Positions 55,562-64,000 of a stretch of DNA of 64,000 nt are shown here, one piece after another. The position numbers and the translations under genes were made by a program. A model generated the notes under the pieces. That model was not told the DNA's origin, ran no database searches, and worked only from the letters and a program-made list of their open reading frames with translations. This DNA is from Candidatus Rokuibacteriota bacterium (GTDB taxonomy: Bacteria; Methylomirabilota; Methylomirabilia; Rokubacteriales; CSP1-6): contig QHSX01000054.1 of NCBI GenBank assembly GCA_003221695.1, forward strand, positions 1 through 64,000. The letters are read 5' to 3'. How positions within the stretch are numbered: the first letter of the stretch is position 1; each line of letters begins with the position of its first letter.

Positions 55562-56461
55562 ATGGACACGGTCGGCTTCATCGGATTGGGGACGATGGGG
55601 ATGCCCATGGCGACGAACCTCGCCAAGGCGGGCGTGCCGCTGGTCGTCCACGACGCGAACCCCGTCGCGGCCGCGGCGGCGGCGACGGTCCCCGGCATCG
55701 CCGTGGCCGACTCGCCGGCGGCCGTCGCGGCGCGGAGCACGGTCCTCTTCACCTGCCTGCCGAACGACGCGATCGTGCGCGACGTCTACCTCGGGCCCGC
55801 CGGGATCGCGACGGAGGCGAAGGCGAGCCTCGTCACCTGCGACTGCTCGACGGTGAGCCCGGAGACGACGCTCGCGGTGGCCCAGGCGCTCGCGGCGCGG
55901 GGCGTGTCCCACATGGATACGCCGATGCTCGGCTCCAAGCCTCAGGCGGTCGCGGGCGAGATCTTCTTCATCGTGGGCGGCGACCCGGCGAAGGTCCGAA
56001 CGGTCGCGCCCTACCTCGAGCGCATGGGCCGGCTCCACATGTACGTGGGTGGCGCCGGCATGGCCAACCGCGTGAAGCTGATCCACAACGGCCTCGGCGC
56101 GGTGACCGCGGTCGCCGTCGCCGAGGCGCTGGCGGTCTGCGTCCAGTCGGGCGTGGACCCGTCCGTCTTCTACGAGGTCGTGCGCAACGGAGGCGGGATG
56201 GCGTACGGCACGTACTTCGAGCGCCGCGCCAAGCGAGTCCTGGACGGCGACTTCACGCCGACGTTCGCGCTGGAGCTGATGAAGAAGGACGCGGGGCTCG
56301 CCCTCGACCTGGCGCGTGCGGTCAAGGTGCCCGCACCGATCCTGGAAGAGACGAAGCGCACGTACGACGAAGCCGTCGCGGACGGGTGCGGCAAGGAGGA
56401 CTTCTCCGCCGTCACCCACGTGATCGAAAAGCGGATCGGACGGCGGCTTTCGGCCAAATGA
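55562..56461 (+). CDS. 3-hydroxyisobutyrate dehydrogenase-type oxidoreductase
   Basis: The 299-residue protein has the NAD(P) motif GFIGLGTMGMPMATNLAKAG (residues 5-24, shown here within twenty), DCSTVSPETT, the catalytic Lys in NRVKLIHNGL and KKDAGLALDLARAV at the C-terminal domain. The family includes tartronate semialdehyde reductase and beta-hydroxyacid dehydrogenases. GGAG precedes the ATG. The next gene starts by overlapping its stop (ATGA). Substrate not evident. Confidence 0.88.
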   Translation: MDTVGFIGLGTMGMPMATNLAKAGVPLVVHDANPVAAAAAATVPGIAVADSPAAVAARSTVLFTCLPNDAIVRDVYLGPAGIATEAKASLVTCDCSTVSPETTLAVAQALAARGVSHMDTPMLGSKPQAVAGEIFFIVGGDPAKVRTVAPYLERMGRLHMYVGGAGMANRVKLIHNGLGAVTAVAVAEALAVCVQSGVDPSVFYEVVRNGGGMAYGTYFERRAKRVLDGDFTPTFALELMKKDAGLALDLARAVKVPAPILEETKRTYDEAVADGCGKEDFSAVTHVIEKRIGRRLSAK

Positions 56462-57186
56462 CGACCACGGACACGCCTCAGCGTGGCCTGCGGGTGCTGA
56501 TCGTCGAGGACGAGCAAGCCCTGCGCGACGTCTTCCGCGACTTCGTCGCCGGCCTCGGCTACGAGGTGGTCGCCGTCGCGAGCGCGGAGGACGCGCTCGA
56601 GAAGCTCGTGAGCGAGCACCCGCACACAATTCTGCTCGACGTCCGCCTGCCCGGCATGAGCGGCCTCGATTTCCTCGAGCTCCCCACGGTCCGCGACTCG
56701 GGGGTGCCGATCGTCGCCATCTCGGGCGTCGCCACCGAGTCGCAGGCGCGCGAGTGCCTCAAGCGCGGCGCCCTCGAATTCATCCGTAAGCCCGTCACGC
56801 TCGAGCGCCTGAGCGCCGTGCTCGCGTACGTGGAGCCCTTCGCCCGCGCGCGAGCAGAGAGCGAGCAGGAGCGCGGCGTCGACCGTCGGCCGGCGCCGCG
56901 TGCGGCTGTCGACCTCCCCGCGCGTCTCGTGACGGAGAAGGGCGTGCCCTGGGAGAGCACGTGCACCGAGCTCAGCGCCACCGGGATGAAGGTGGTCACG
57001 CGGGCGCGTCTTCGGCCGGGCCACGCGGTGAAGGTCGCGTTCACGCCGCCGGGCGGCGGCGCGCCGCTCGACGCGGTCGCGCTCGTGGTGCGCGTGGACA
57101 AGGCCGGCACGGCGCTCTGGTTCCTCGATCTCCTGCCCGCCGAGATCCAGCGGCTTCACGCGCTCGTCGACCGCCTCCGACTCTAG
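56458..57186 (+). CDS. Response regulator with REC and PilZ domains
   Basis: The 242-residue protein has an N-terminal receiver domain (residues 11-125) with acidic pocket EDE (17-19), phosphoacceptor D61 in LLDVRLPGMSG and Lys in FIRKPVTLERL. After a charged linker the PilZ domain (about 142-240) shows DRRPAPRAAVDLPARL, where the Arg cluster is the c-di-GMP site, and ELSATGMKV replacing the D/N-x-S-x2-G motif with an E. A cognate kinase is not adjacent. It joins phosphorylation to c-di-GMP sensing. Start by ATGA overlap with the previous gene. Confidence 0.85.
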   Translation: MTTTDTPQRGLRVLIVEDEQALRDVFRDFVAGLGYEVVAVASAEDALEKLVSEHPHTILLDVRLPGMSGLDFLELPTVRDSGVPIVAISGVATESQARECLKRGALEFIRKPVTLERLSAVLAYVEPFARARAESEQERGVDRRPAPRAAVDLPARLVTEKGVPWESTCTELSATGMKVVTRARLRPGHAVKVAFTPPGGGAPLDAVALVVRVDKAGTALWFLDLLPAEIQRLHALVDRLRL

Positions 57187-57189
57187 CCC

Positions 57190-58284
57190 GTGACGCCTCC
57201 GCTCCCCGAGCCCCGGCCCGCCGACCCGCCGACGCCCGCCGAGAACGTCTCGCTCGCGCGGTACTGCACGCTGGGCGTCGGCGGCCCGGCGCGCTACTTC
57301 CTGGAGGTGCGCGACGAGACCGGGCTCCTCGACGGGCTCGCGTGGGCGCGGCGTCACGGGCTCCCCTTCCGCGTTCTCGGCGGCGGCTCGAACCTCGTCG
57401 TCGCGGACGAGGGAGTCGTGGCCCTCGTCGCGAGGATCGCGCTTCACGGCGTCGCGTCGCGCGAAGTGAACGGCGCGGTGGAGCTGACGGCGGCGGCCGG
57501 CGAGCCCTGGGACGACCTCGTGCGCGCGAGCGTCGAGCGCGGCTGGGCGGGGCTCGAGTGCCTGAGCGGCATCCCCGGCCTCGTCGGCGCCACGCCCATT
57601 CAGAACGTCGGGGCCTACGGTCAGGAGGTGAGCGACACGGTCACGACGGTGCGCGTTCTCGACTCGGAGGGCGGCGAGATCCGCACGCTCACCGCCGCGG
57701 AGTGCGGCTTCGGGTACCGCGACAGCCGCTTCAGGAGCGTCGAGCCGGAGCGCTGGGTCGTGCTGGCCGTCACGTACCGGCTCCGGCCCGGCGGCGCGCC
57801 CACCGTGCGCTACGCCGACGTCGAGCAACACCTGGCGGCCCGCCGGGTCGCCGTCCCGACGCTCGCGGACGTGCGCGAGACCGTGCTCGCCATCCGCCGC
57901 TCGAAATCCATGGTGCTCGATCCATGCGACCCGAACCGCCGGAGCTGTGGGTCCTTCTTCACGAACCCGATCGTCAGTGCCGCCGACTGCGCACGCGTCG
58001 AGGCCCTGGCGCGCGACCCTGCCATGCCGCGCTGGGTCCAGCCCGACGGGCGCGTGAAGCTCTCCGCCGCCTGGCTCATCGAGCGCGCCGGCTTCAGGCG
58101 CGGCGACGCCGACAGGGCCGTCGGTCTCTCCACGCGCCACACGCTCGCCGTCGTCGCGCACGAGGGCGCGCGGGCGCGCGACGTCGTCGCCTTCGCGGCG
58201 AAGCTCCAGGCCCGCGTGCTCGAGCGGTTCGGCGTCCGGCTCACGCCCGAGCCGGTCTTCTGGGGGCTCCCCGCGCTCAGGTGA
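57190..58284 (+). CDS. murB: UDP-N-acetylenolpyruvoylglucosamine reductase
   Basis: The 364-residue FAD enzyme of peptidoglycan precursor synthesis. Evidence: NTLGVGG-like CTLGVGGPARYF, VLGGGSNLVVADEG, LSGIPGLVGATPIQNVGAYGQE, the Tyr/Arg region GYRDSRFR and the catalytic Ser in RRSCGSFFTNPIV. The C-terminal lobe with KLSAAWLIERAG follows type I MurB with the full domain 3, and the DPCDPNRRS insertion is typical. GTG start. It is separate from other mur genes and is followed by an overlapped lipoprotein gene. Confidence 0.93.
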   Translation: MTPPLPEPRPADPPTPAENVSLARYCTLGVGGPARYFLEVRDETGLLDGLAWARRHGLPFRVLGGGSNLVVADEGVVALVARIALHGVASREVNGAVELTAAAGEPWDDLVRASVERGWAGLECLSGIPGLVGATPIQNVGAYGQEVSDTVTTVRVLDSEGGEIRTLTAAECGFGYRDSRFRSVEPERWVVLAVTYRLRPGGAPTVRYADVEQHLAARRVAVPTLADVRETVLAIRRSKSMVLDPCDPNRRSCGSFFTNPIVSAADCARVEALARDPAMPRWVQPDGRVKLSAAWLIERAGFRRGDADRAVGLSTRHTLAVVAHEGARARDVVAFAAKLQARVLERFGVRLTPEPVFWGLPALR

Positions 58285-58817
58285 GCGACCGGCGGCCCCT
58301 CGTCGCCCTCGCCCTCGCGTTCGCGGCGTGCGCGACGACGCCAGCGGCGCCCCCCGCTCTTCGCTGGGAGGCCGATCTCGAGGCCTACCGCGCCCACCGG
58401 GCGCGGCTCGCCGCCGACGTCCGGCAGGTCCTGGACGATTTCCAGGCGCTCCGTGCCGAGTCGAGCTTCCCCGGTCTCGAGGACAAGATCGCGACGCTCG
58501 CGGCGCGCGTGCGGCAGGGCGAGGAGGCCGACGACGAGCAGGCGCTCACGCGGGGACTGTGGTCGCTCTCGCTCGGCGAGCTCGGCCTCTTCCAGCGCTA
58601 CCTCGCGCTCTCCAGTCGCGTCGTCGAGCTCGAGGCCGTCGACGCCGAGCTCGAGGCCGCGCGGCTCGACCTCTGGCTCCGACGGCTCACGCTCGGCCTC
58701 ACCGAGGCGCCCGGCGCCGATCCGATCGAGCGGCCGGCGCCGGCGCCGTTCGCGTGCGCGCGCTACCCGGTGGGGCGCATCGAGTTCTTGAGCTGTCGCG
58801 GCCCCCTCACGCCTTGA
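58281..58817 (+). CDS. Small lipoprotein, coiled-coil rich
   Basis: Translated from GTG 58281, overlapping murB by four bases. The 178-residue product begins with a short lipoprotein signal (LALAFAAC, lipobox FAAC) and continues with an Ala/Glu/Arg-rich, likely helical body (residues 30-145, LARAR-type heptads). The end has FACARYPVGRIEFLSC. I do not recognise the family. Its last 11 bases overlap the convergent MBL gene. Confidence 0.6.
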   Translation: MSDRRPLVALALAFAACATTPAAPPALRWEADLEAYRAHRARLAADVRQVLDDFQALRAESSFPGLEDKIATLAARVRQGEEADDEQALTRGLWSLSLGELGLFQRYLALSSRVVELEAVDAELEAARLDLWLRRLTLGLTEAPGADPIERPAPAPFACARYPVGRIEFLSCRGPLTP

Positions 58818-59826
58818 GGAAGCGGTGGACGCCATCGGCGCCGACCTGGCGCACGACGCGGCCGTCCTCCTCGAGGAAGCGCAGGTGGGCGAGCGCCTCG
58901 CCCAGCGCGAAGGCGAGCTGGTGGGGGTCGAGCTCGCGGCGGAACAGGACGGGGACGAGCTCGGCGGCGCTCCGCGGCTCGACGAGCGCGTCCACCGCCT
59001 CGCCGAGCCGCGCCGCGTGGTGGTCGCGGAGCTGGTCGAGGCGGGTGTGGAGACCGCGGAACGGCAGGCCGTGCGACGGCAGCACGAGCGTCGCCGCGGG
59101 CAGCGGCCGGAAGCGGTCGAGCGAGTCGAGATAGAGCCGGAGCGGGTTGGCCATCGGCTGCTCCGGCCACACGCTCACGTTGGTGGTGATCTTCGGCAGG
59201 ACCTGGTCGCCCGAGATCAGCACGTCGGCGGCGCGGCAGGAGAGACACGCGTGCTCCGGGGCGTGGCCGTACGCGGTCACGACCTCCCACCGCCTGCCGC
59301 CGATAGCGAGCGCGTCGCCGTCGCAGATCCGTTGAAACTCAGGGGCGAGCGTCGGCACGAGCTTCGGGTACGGGTTCAGCCGGCCTGCGAGCGCTCCGAG
59401 CGCGGCCTCCGCGCAGCCGTGGCGCCGGTAGTGCGCGAGGCGTCGCTCCAGGGTCGCCGCGTCGCGGGAGAGCCACGCCCACTGGGCGTAGAGCCACTCG
59501 GCCTGTGTGCACCAGAGCCCCGCCCGCCAGCGCTCGGTGAGCCAGCCCGCGTTCCCCATGTGGTCGGGATGGAAGTGGGTGACGACGACGCGCGTGAGCG
59601 GGCGGCCGCCGAGCGTCTCGGTGAACACGCGCTCCCACAGGGCGCGCGTCTCCTCGAGCCCGATCCCCGTGTCCACGGCCGTCCACCCCGCGCCGTCCTC
59701 GAGGAGCCACAGGTTGATGTGGTCCAGCCGGAAGGGGAGCGGCATGCGGAGCCACTTGATGCCTGGGAGAACGTCGACGACCGTCCCGGGGCGGGGCGGC
59801 TCGGTCCACGGATGGTCGAGGCCCAT
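58807..59826 (-). CDS. MBL-fold metallohydrolase (LACTB2-like)
   Basis: The 339-residue protein has VVTHFHPDHMGN with HFHPDH at 84-89, TAYGHAPEHACL, ISGDQVLP and LPSHGLPFRGLHTRL with the later His. A C-terminal winged-helix-like region follows (HHAARLGEAVDALVEPRSAAEL). This matches LACTB2/beta-lactamase-like hydrolases that also carry a C-terminal helical domain, acting on thioesters, RNA or glyoxalase-like substrates. It probably starts its own transcript; the upstream gene ends 14 bases away. Confidence 0.85.
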   Translation of the reverse strand: MGLDHPWTEPPRPGTVVDVLPGIKWLRMPLPFRLDHINLWLLEDGAGWTAVDTGIGLEETRALWERVFTETLGGRPLTRVVVTHFHPDHMGNAGWLTERWRAGLWCTQAEWLYAQWAWLSRDAATLERRLAHYRRHGCAEAALGALAGRLNPYPKLVPTLAPEFQRICDGDALAIGGRRWEVVTAYGHAPEHACLSCRAADVLISGDQVLPKITTNVSVWPEQPMANPLRLYLDSLDRFRPLPAATLVLPSHGLPFRGLHTRLDQLRDHHAARLGEAVDALVEPRSAAELVPVLFRRELDPHQLAFALGEALAHLRFLEEDGRVVRQVGADGVHRFLKA

Positions 59827-59840
59827 GAACCCAGTCTACG

Positions 59841-60422
59841 CTACGCGCGCGGCTTCACCCACGTCTCCGACCAGGCCAAGCACGCGCTCGATCCCTGACG
59901 GTCGCCGCGCATCTCCGGCCAGGGCCGGCCGGTCGCGAAGCGCCCGTTCAGCTCGACCTCGGCCCCGCGCGCGGGGAAGAACGTGCTGAAGACGCCGAGC
60001 GGGCGGTTGTTGAAGCCGGGCGGCATGGTGAGGACGAAGGGCTCGATGCAGTCGTACCATGTGAGACGCATCCGGTCGGTGGCGGAGGCGATCGTTTCGA
60101 CGACGGTCGAGCGTGGGTCGCCCGCGCGGCCGAACTCGGCCGCGACCACCGGCAGGCTGGCGTCGGCGAACGCGGGGAAGAGCAACGCCTCGATCGTCCG
60201 TTGGAGCCAGCGGGTCACCGCGAGGTTGTCGCCGTAGATCCGCACCTGGCCGCCCGTCAGCTCGCCCTGGGCGAAGAGCGCGTGGCCCGTCCCCGCGGGG
60301 CACCAGAGCACGCGCCAGTGGCTGAAGCGATCGGACGGGGTCTTACCGCCGTCGTGGCTCAGGCGGACGAACGAGTTCTCGCCGGTCATCAGGACGTTGT
60401 TGGGATCGACGGGCGGGGTCAC
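59841..60422 (-). CDS. Conserved-looking partner of molybdopterin oxidoreductase
   Basis: A GTG at 60422 overlapping the oxidoreductase stop begins a 193-residue protein. It has no signal peptide or cofactor motif. Visible elements are SHWRVLWCPAGTGHALFAQGELTGGQVRIYGDN (here in short: WCPAGTGHALF and VRIYGDN) and MRLTWYDCIEPFVL. I do not recognise the family. Being tightly coupled, it may be a second subunit or specific chaperone of the enzyme, or act on the same metabolite. Confidence 0.65.
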   Translation of the reverse strand: MTPPVDPNNVLMTGENSFVRLSHDGGKTPSDRFSHWRVLWCPAGTGHALFAQGELTGGQVRIYGDNLAVTRWLQRTIEALLFPAFADASLPVVAAEFGRAGDPRSTVVETIASATDRMRLTWYDCIEPFVLTMPPGFNNRPLGVFSTFFPARGAEVELNGRFATGRPWPEMRGDRQGSSACLAWSETWVKPRA

Positions 60423-62455
60423 GTCGCGGCGACCTCCACGCGCGCGTCGTTGAAGCACGCGCCCTCCGAGATGTCCGCGTGGTGCGCCGGGCAGAGCGCC
60501 GATACGGTCTGGCCGTTGTCGCTGGTGGCGAGCCAGGCGCCCTTGAGCGTCGCGACGACGCCGCGCGGTACCGCATCGCTGACCCTGAGCGGCAGGTGGA
60601 TCTCGCCGAGGTCGTTCCACACGCGGACGCGCACTCCGTCTCGGAGGCCGCGGGCGCGAGCGTCGTCGGGGTGCATCTCGAGCGGGGGTATACCGTCGGC
60701 CACGTGGAGCCCGCCGAACGTGGAGGTGATGCGGCGGTCGGACGCCGGCGAGATCAGGGTCAGCGAGTACCGTGACTCGACGGGCCGCCAGCTCGGCAGT
60801 CGCGCGTCGTACTTTCGCTCGAGGTACGCGGACGCGAGCTCCACCCGTCCCGACGGCGTCTTCGGGAAGACGTTCTTGAAGAGGATCGCATCCTCGCCCT
60901 CGACCGTCATCGCGAGCGCGCGCTCGGTGGGGAGCCGGCTCGGCCGTACCCCCGCGAGGCGTGGGTCGTCGGGGTCGAGGGCATCGTCCATCAGCTCGGC
61001 GTCGCTCGCGCGGAAGACCGGGTCGGTGAAGCCGAAGCGCGCCGCGAGCCGGCGGAAGATCTCGGTGTTCGGGAGCGCCTCGTTCTGGGGCGGGATCACG
61101 GGCTCGGCGCGCTGGAGCCAGTGCTGGCCGTACGCCGGGTAGAGGTCGGCGTGCTCGAAGTGGCTCGCCGCGGGCAGGACCACGTCCGCGTATTTCATGC
61201 TGTCGGTCATCACGACGTCGGCGCCCACGACGAAGAGATCGTCGCGCGCGAGCCCCCGCCGGAGCCGGTTCGCGTCTGGGTGGACGACGACGGGGTTGTG
61301 GTTGTAGATGAACACCGCCTTGATCGGCGGGGCCAGCGATGCGTCGAGCAGGTGGCGCCCGACGTCGATGATGTTGAGCGTGCGCGTGCCCGCCGGCACG
61401 AGGTCCGGCCGCGCGAGCCGCCCGGGCGTCTTCGGGAACGCGAAGGACGCGCCGTTGACGAGCCCGCCGCCCGGCACGCCGAACTTCCCGGCGAGCGCCG
61501 GCAGCGCGAAGATCGCTCGGATCCCGCTGCCGCCGTTCTGGTTGCGCTCGAGCCCGTTGCCCACGCTGATCGCCGCGGGGGCGAGCGTGTGGTACCACTC
61601 GGCGAGCGTCTCGACGTCGCCCCGGTCAACACCGCAGATGCGCGCGGCATCGGCCGAGCTGAAACGACGCGCGAGCGCCATGAACTCGTCGACGCCCTCC
61701 ACGTGGCGCCCGACGAACGCGCGGTCGATCCCGCCGCGGCGCTCGAGCTCGGCGGCGACCGCCCAGGCCAGCACCACGTCCGTCCCCGGCCGGAGCGCCA
61801 GGTGGAGGTCGGCGCGCCGGGCGATCACGGTCCGCCGCGGGTCGACGACGACGAGCCTCGCGCCCGCCTTCCGCGCGCGGTTGATCCAGGGCATGAGGTG
61901 GAGGTTCGACCAGGTGACGTTGTTGCCCCAGACGACGATGAGCCGGGCGTCGGCGACCTGCTCGGGCCGAATGCCAGGGACCGGGCCGAAGGTTCCGACC
62001 CACGCCTCGGTGCGGATCCCGCCGCAGAGCGGTCGCCGATCGAGGAGGCTCGCGCCCAGCTTGTGGAAGAACCGGAGGTCCATCGAGCCGCCGGCGAGCA
62101 TGCCATGCGGGCCCGCGTAGTTGAGGGGCAGAATCGCTCCCGGGCCGTGGGCGGCGATCACCGCGGTGAACCGGGCGTGGATCAGGTCGAGCGCCTGGGA
62201 CCATGTGATAGGCTCGAAGCGCCCCTCGCCTCGATCGCCTACGCGCCGGAGTGGCGTGCGGAGGCGTCCGGCCCCGTGGACGAACGCCGGGTATTCCTGC
62301 GGGACCTTCGCGCAGAGCACGCCGTCCGTGTACGGGTTGGCGTGCGAGCCGCGAATCCCGACGACGCGGTCGTCCTCGACCGTGACCGTGAGGCTGCAGG
62401 TGTCGGGGCAATCGAGCGGGCAGACGCTTGGTCGTTCGACGCTCATGGCCGCCAT
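60419..62455 (-). CDS. Molybdopterin oxidoreductase (Mo-bisPGD family)
   Basis: The 678-residue protein (ATG 62455; ATG 62446 also possible) starts with the iron-sulfur motif VCPLDCPDTCSL and a later LCAKV, giving Cx3Cx3C...C ligands. The molybdopterin domains show NYAGPHGMLAGG, the region PLCGGIRTEAW near the expected Mo ligand, VVWGNNVTWSN, VVVDPRRT and a C-terminal dinucleotide-binding domain. No twin-arginine signal is seen, so it is cytoplasmic. It lacks adjacent electron-transfer subunits. The pattern is like the BisC/acetylene-hydratase-like group; the substrate is unknown. Confidence 0.88.
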   Translation of the reverse strand: MAAMSVERPSVCPLDCPDTCSLTVTVEDDRVVGIRGSHANPYTDGVLCAKVPQEYPAFVHGAGRLRTPLRRVGDRGEGRFEPITWSQALDLIHARFTAVIAAHGPGAILPLNYAGPHGMLAGGSMDLRFFHKLGASLLDRRPLCGGIRTEAWVGTFGPVPGIRPEQVADARLIVVWGNNVTWSNLHLMPWINRARKAGARLVVVDPRRTVIARRADLHLALRPGTDVVLAWAVAAELERRGGIDRAFVGRHVEGVDEFMALARRFSSADAARICGVDRGDVETLAEWYHTLAPAAISVGNGLERNQNGGSGIRAIFALPALAGKFGVPGGGLVNGASFAFPKTPGRLARPDLVPAGTRTLNIIDVGRHLLDASLAPPIKAVFIYNHNPVVVHPDANRLRRGLARDDLFVVGADVVMTDSMKYADVVLPAASHFEHADLYPAYGQHWLQRAEPVIPPQNEALPNTEIFRRLAARFGFTDPVFRASDAELMDDALDPDDPRLAGVRPSRLPTERALAMTVEGEDAILFKNVFPKTPSGRVELASAYLERKYDARLPSWRPVESRYSLTLISPASDRRITSTFGGLHVADGIPPLEMHPDDARARGLRDGVRVRVWNDLGEIHLPLRVSDAVPRGVVATLKGAWLATSDNGQTVSALCPAHHADISEGACFNDARVEVAAT

Positions 62456-62497
62456 CGTACTAGAATCGACCGTCATCGCGGAAGGGGGAACGCGACC

Positions 62498-63700
62498 GTG
62501 CTGCTCCAGGGAATCCGCGTGGTCGAGGCGGCCTCGATGGTGCTCGTGCCGTCGGCCGCCGCCATCCTCGCCGACTTCGGCGCCGAGGTCGTCAAGGTGG
62601 AGCCGCCCGAGGGGGACTACAACCGGAAGATGCACGAGCTCCCCACGCTGCCTCAGTCGGAAACGCCCTACTGCTTCCTGGTGGACAGCCGCTCGAAGCG
62701 GTCGATCGTGCTCGATGCGAAGTCGGCCGATGGCGTCGCGATCCTCCACAAGCTCGTGAGCACGTCCGACGTGTTCCTGACCAACTACCGTTCGCCGGCC
62801 CTCGAAAGGCTCAGGCTCCGCTGGGACGACCTGGCCCCGCTCAACCCGCGCCTGGTCTACGCGAGCGCCTCGGCGTTCGGCGAGGCGGGGCCGGAGGCGG
62901 ACAAGCCCGGCTACGACACCGTGGTCTACTGGGCGCGCTCGGGGCTCGAGTCGAGCCTCTTGACGCCCGAGGGGACGCTGGGCCAGCTCGCCGGGGGCGC
63001 GGGCGATCACCCGACCGCGCTCGCGCTCTTCGGCGCCGTCGCGCTCGCCCTCTTCGCGCGCGAGCGCACGGGACGCGGCCTGAAGGTCGGGACCTCGCTC
63101 CTCGCCGCCGGCGCCTGGGCGAACTCCTGGAACATCCAGGCCCAGCTCTGCGGCGCCACGTTCCCGCCCAAGCTCCCGCGCTCGCAGGCGCGGACCTTCG
63201 GCGTCTACTACAGGACGCGCGACAGCCGGATGCTCAAGTTCGCCCTCGTGAACCCGGAAAAGCTCTGGGCGCCCTTCTGCCACGCGGTGGGTCGTCCGGA
63301 CTTGGTGAACGACCCGCGCTTCGCCGAGGCGGGTGCACGCCGCGCCCACGTCCAGGAGCTGATCGCGATCCTCGACCAGATCTTCGCGACGGAGGACGCG
63401 GCGCACTGGAAGGCGCGGCTCGAGGCGCACGACATCCCGTTCGCCGTCCTCCCCACGTACGCGGAAGTGGCGGGCGATCCGCAGATGCGCGCCAGCGGCG
63501 TGCTCGTCGACCTCGATCATCCGCGCTTCGGCCGGCTCGCGACCGTGGACAGCCCGATCAGCGTCGCGGGCGTCCCGAAGGCGCCGCCGCGCGCGGCGCC
63601 CGACCTCGGCGCGCACACGCGCGAGGTGCTCGGCGGCCTCGGCTACACGGAGCGCCAGATCCGGGACTTCCTCGCCCGGGGCGTCGCCGTCCAGGGATGA
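62498..63700 (+). CDS. CaiB/BaiF-type CoA transferase
   Basis: From GTG 62498 (GGGGG upstream) the protein has 400 residues. Class III CoA transferase features are the N-terminal GIRVVEAASMVLVPSAAAILADFGAEVVKVEPPEGD (in short: ADFGAEVVKVEPP), NYRSPALERLRL, YASASAFGEAGP and PGYDTVVYWARSGL, in which the Asp is the catalytic residue. The C-terminal DLGAHTREVL is also typical. It transfers CoA between carboxylic acids. It is divergent from the oxidoreductase and overlaps the following methyltransferase. Confidence 0.9.
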   Translation: MLLQGIRVVEAASMVLVPSAAAILADFGAEVVKVEPPEGDYNRKMHELPTLPQSETPYCFLVDSRSKRSIVLDAKSADGVAILHKLVSTSDVFLTNYRSPALERLRLRWDDLAPLNPRLVYASASAFGEAGPEADKPGYDTVVYWARSGLESSLLTPEGTLGQLAGGAGDHPTALALFGAVALALFARERTGRGLKVGTSLLAAGAWANSWNIQAQLCGATFPPKLPRSQARTFGVYYRTRDSRMLKFALVNPEKLWAPFCHAVGRPDLVNDPRFAEAGARRAHVQELIAILDQIFATEDAAHWKARLEAHDIPFAVLPTYAEVAGDPQMRASGVLVDLDHPRFGRLATVDSPISVAGVPKAPPRAAPDLGAHTREVLGGLGYTERQIRDFLARGVAVQG

Positions 63701-64000
63701 GCGTGACCGGCGCCGTCGACTGGGACCAGTGGCTCCGGCGCTGGGACGCCCAGCAGACCGTCTATCTCCCCGACCGCGAGAGCCGCTTCGACGCGATGCT
63801 CGACGTCGTGCAGGCGCTGTTGCCCGAGACGCTCGTCGCGCTCGACCTGGCCTCGGGCCCAGGCTCGCTGAGCCAGCGTTTGCTGCGACGCTTGCCCAAG
63901 GCACGGTGTATCGCCGTCGACCTCGATCCCGTGCTGCTTGCGATGGGCCGGGCGGTGCTCGGCAACTTCGGCCGGCGGCTCGCCTGGGTCGAGGCCGATC
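63697..64000 (+). CDS. SAM-dependent methyltransferase, 3' end outside window
   Basis: An ATG overlapping the CoA transferase stop opens a frame that runs off the window. The visible 101 residues include ALDLASGPGSLSQRLL (motif I) and CIAVDLDPVLLAMGR, a Rossmann SAM site. Its substrate cannot be judged from this part. Confidence 0.75.
   Translation, partial: MSVTGAVDWDQWLRRWDAQQTVYLPDRESRFDAMLDVVQALLPETLVALDLASGPGSLSQRLLRRLPKARCIAVDLDPVLLAMGRAVLGNFGRRLAWVEAD

Overview
The window is a very GC-rich (roughly 70 percent by eye), densely packed bacterial chromosome segment. Genes are commonly joined by ATGA or GTGA start-stop overlaps, GTG starts are frequent, and purine-rich ribosome binding sites are visible at many starts. 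The mix of genes (LLM-type monooxygenase, CaiB-type CoA transferase, aldehyde:ferredoxin oxidoreductase, molybdenum hydroxylase large subunits, amidases, metallo-beta-lactamase proteins) and a family of short GC-rich repeats at gene junctions fit an uncultivated soil or subsurface lineage such as Rokubacteria/Methylomirabilota. That placement is inference; no rRNA or tRNA gene was seen.

Region 1 (1-3.8 kb): the right end of an IS5-like insertion sequence, a small unknown protein, a DUF4118-PAS membrane sensor, and a GT28-type lipid glycosyltransferase with a NodB-type deacetylase. Region 2 (3.8-16.2 kb, minus strand): a 12-kb co-directional array that looks like one transcription unit. It holds a papain-like lipoprotein candidate, two intact and two degenerate ketosynthase-fold proteins, an acyl carrier protein, a polyprenyl-phosphate-type GT2, a halogenase-like flavoprotein, a LolD/FtsX-type ABC transporter, a small exported protein, an ArnE-like flippase subunit and an ArnT-like glycosyltransferase. 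Two 44-bp tandem repeat arrays sit at junctions in this unit. I read it as a candidate system for making, exporting and glycosylating an acyl or polyketide lipid; this is the best candidate for an undescribed system.

Region 3 (16.2-30.5 kb): mostly metabolic genes in short groups: a dihydroorotate dehydrogenase-type protein, radC, a VOC dioxygenase-like protein, two amidases, a methyltransferase, an MBL hydrolase / LLM monooxygenase / enoyl-CoA hydratase / thioredoxin-like group, a YbaK deacylase, an FMN hydroxyacid oxidase, a nitroreductase and a tungsten-type aldehyde oxidoreductase. A DnaA-box-like cluster lies at 17.27-17.30 kb.

Region 4 (30.5-45.3 kb, plus strand): after a strong intrinsic terminator and inverted repeats comes a polysaccharide-like locus: UDP-glucose dehydrogenase, UDP-glucuronate decarboxylase-like epimerase, a glycoside hydrolase fused to a GT2 glycosyltransferase, an ABC exporter fused to an APH-type kinase, a putative glycosyltransferase and a second APH-type kinase. 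A MacA-MacB-MacB type efflux set and a secreted metallophosphoesterase follow directly.

Region 5 (45.3-64 kb): a sirtuin, two molybdenum hydroxylase large subunits without their usual small and medium subunits, a 5-hydroxyisourate hydrolase, a 135-bp repeat block that has captured the msrA 3' end, msrA, an M20 peptidase, the three-gene phosphatase / DUF3090 / SCO1664 cassette, a 3-hydroxyisobutyrate dehydrogenase-type enzyme, a REC-PilZ protein, murB, a lipoprotein, an MBL protein, a molybdopterin oxidoreductase with an unknown partner, a CaiB-type CoA transferase, and a methyltransferase cut by the window end.
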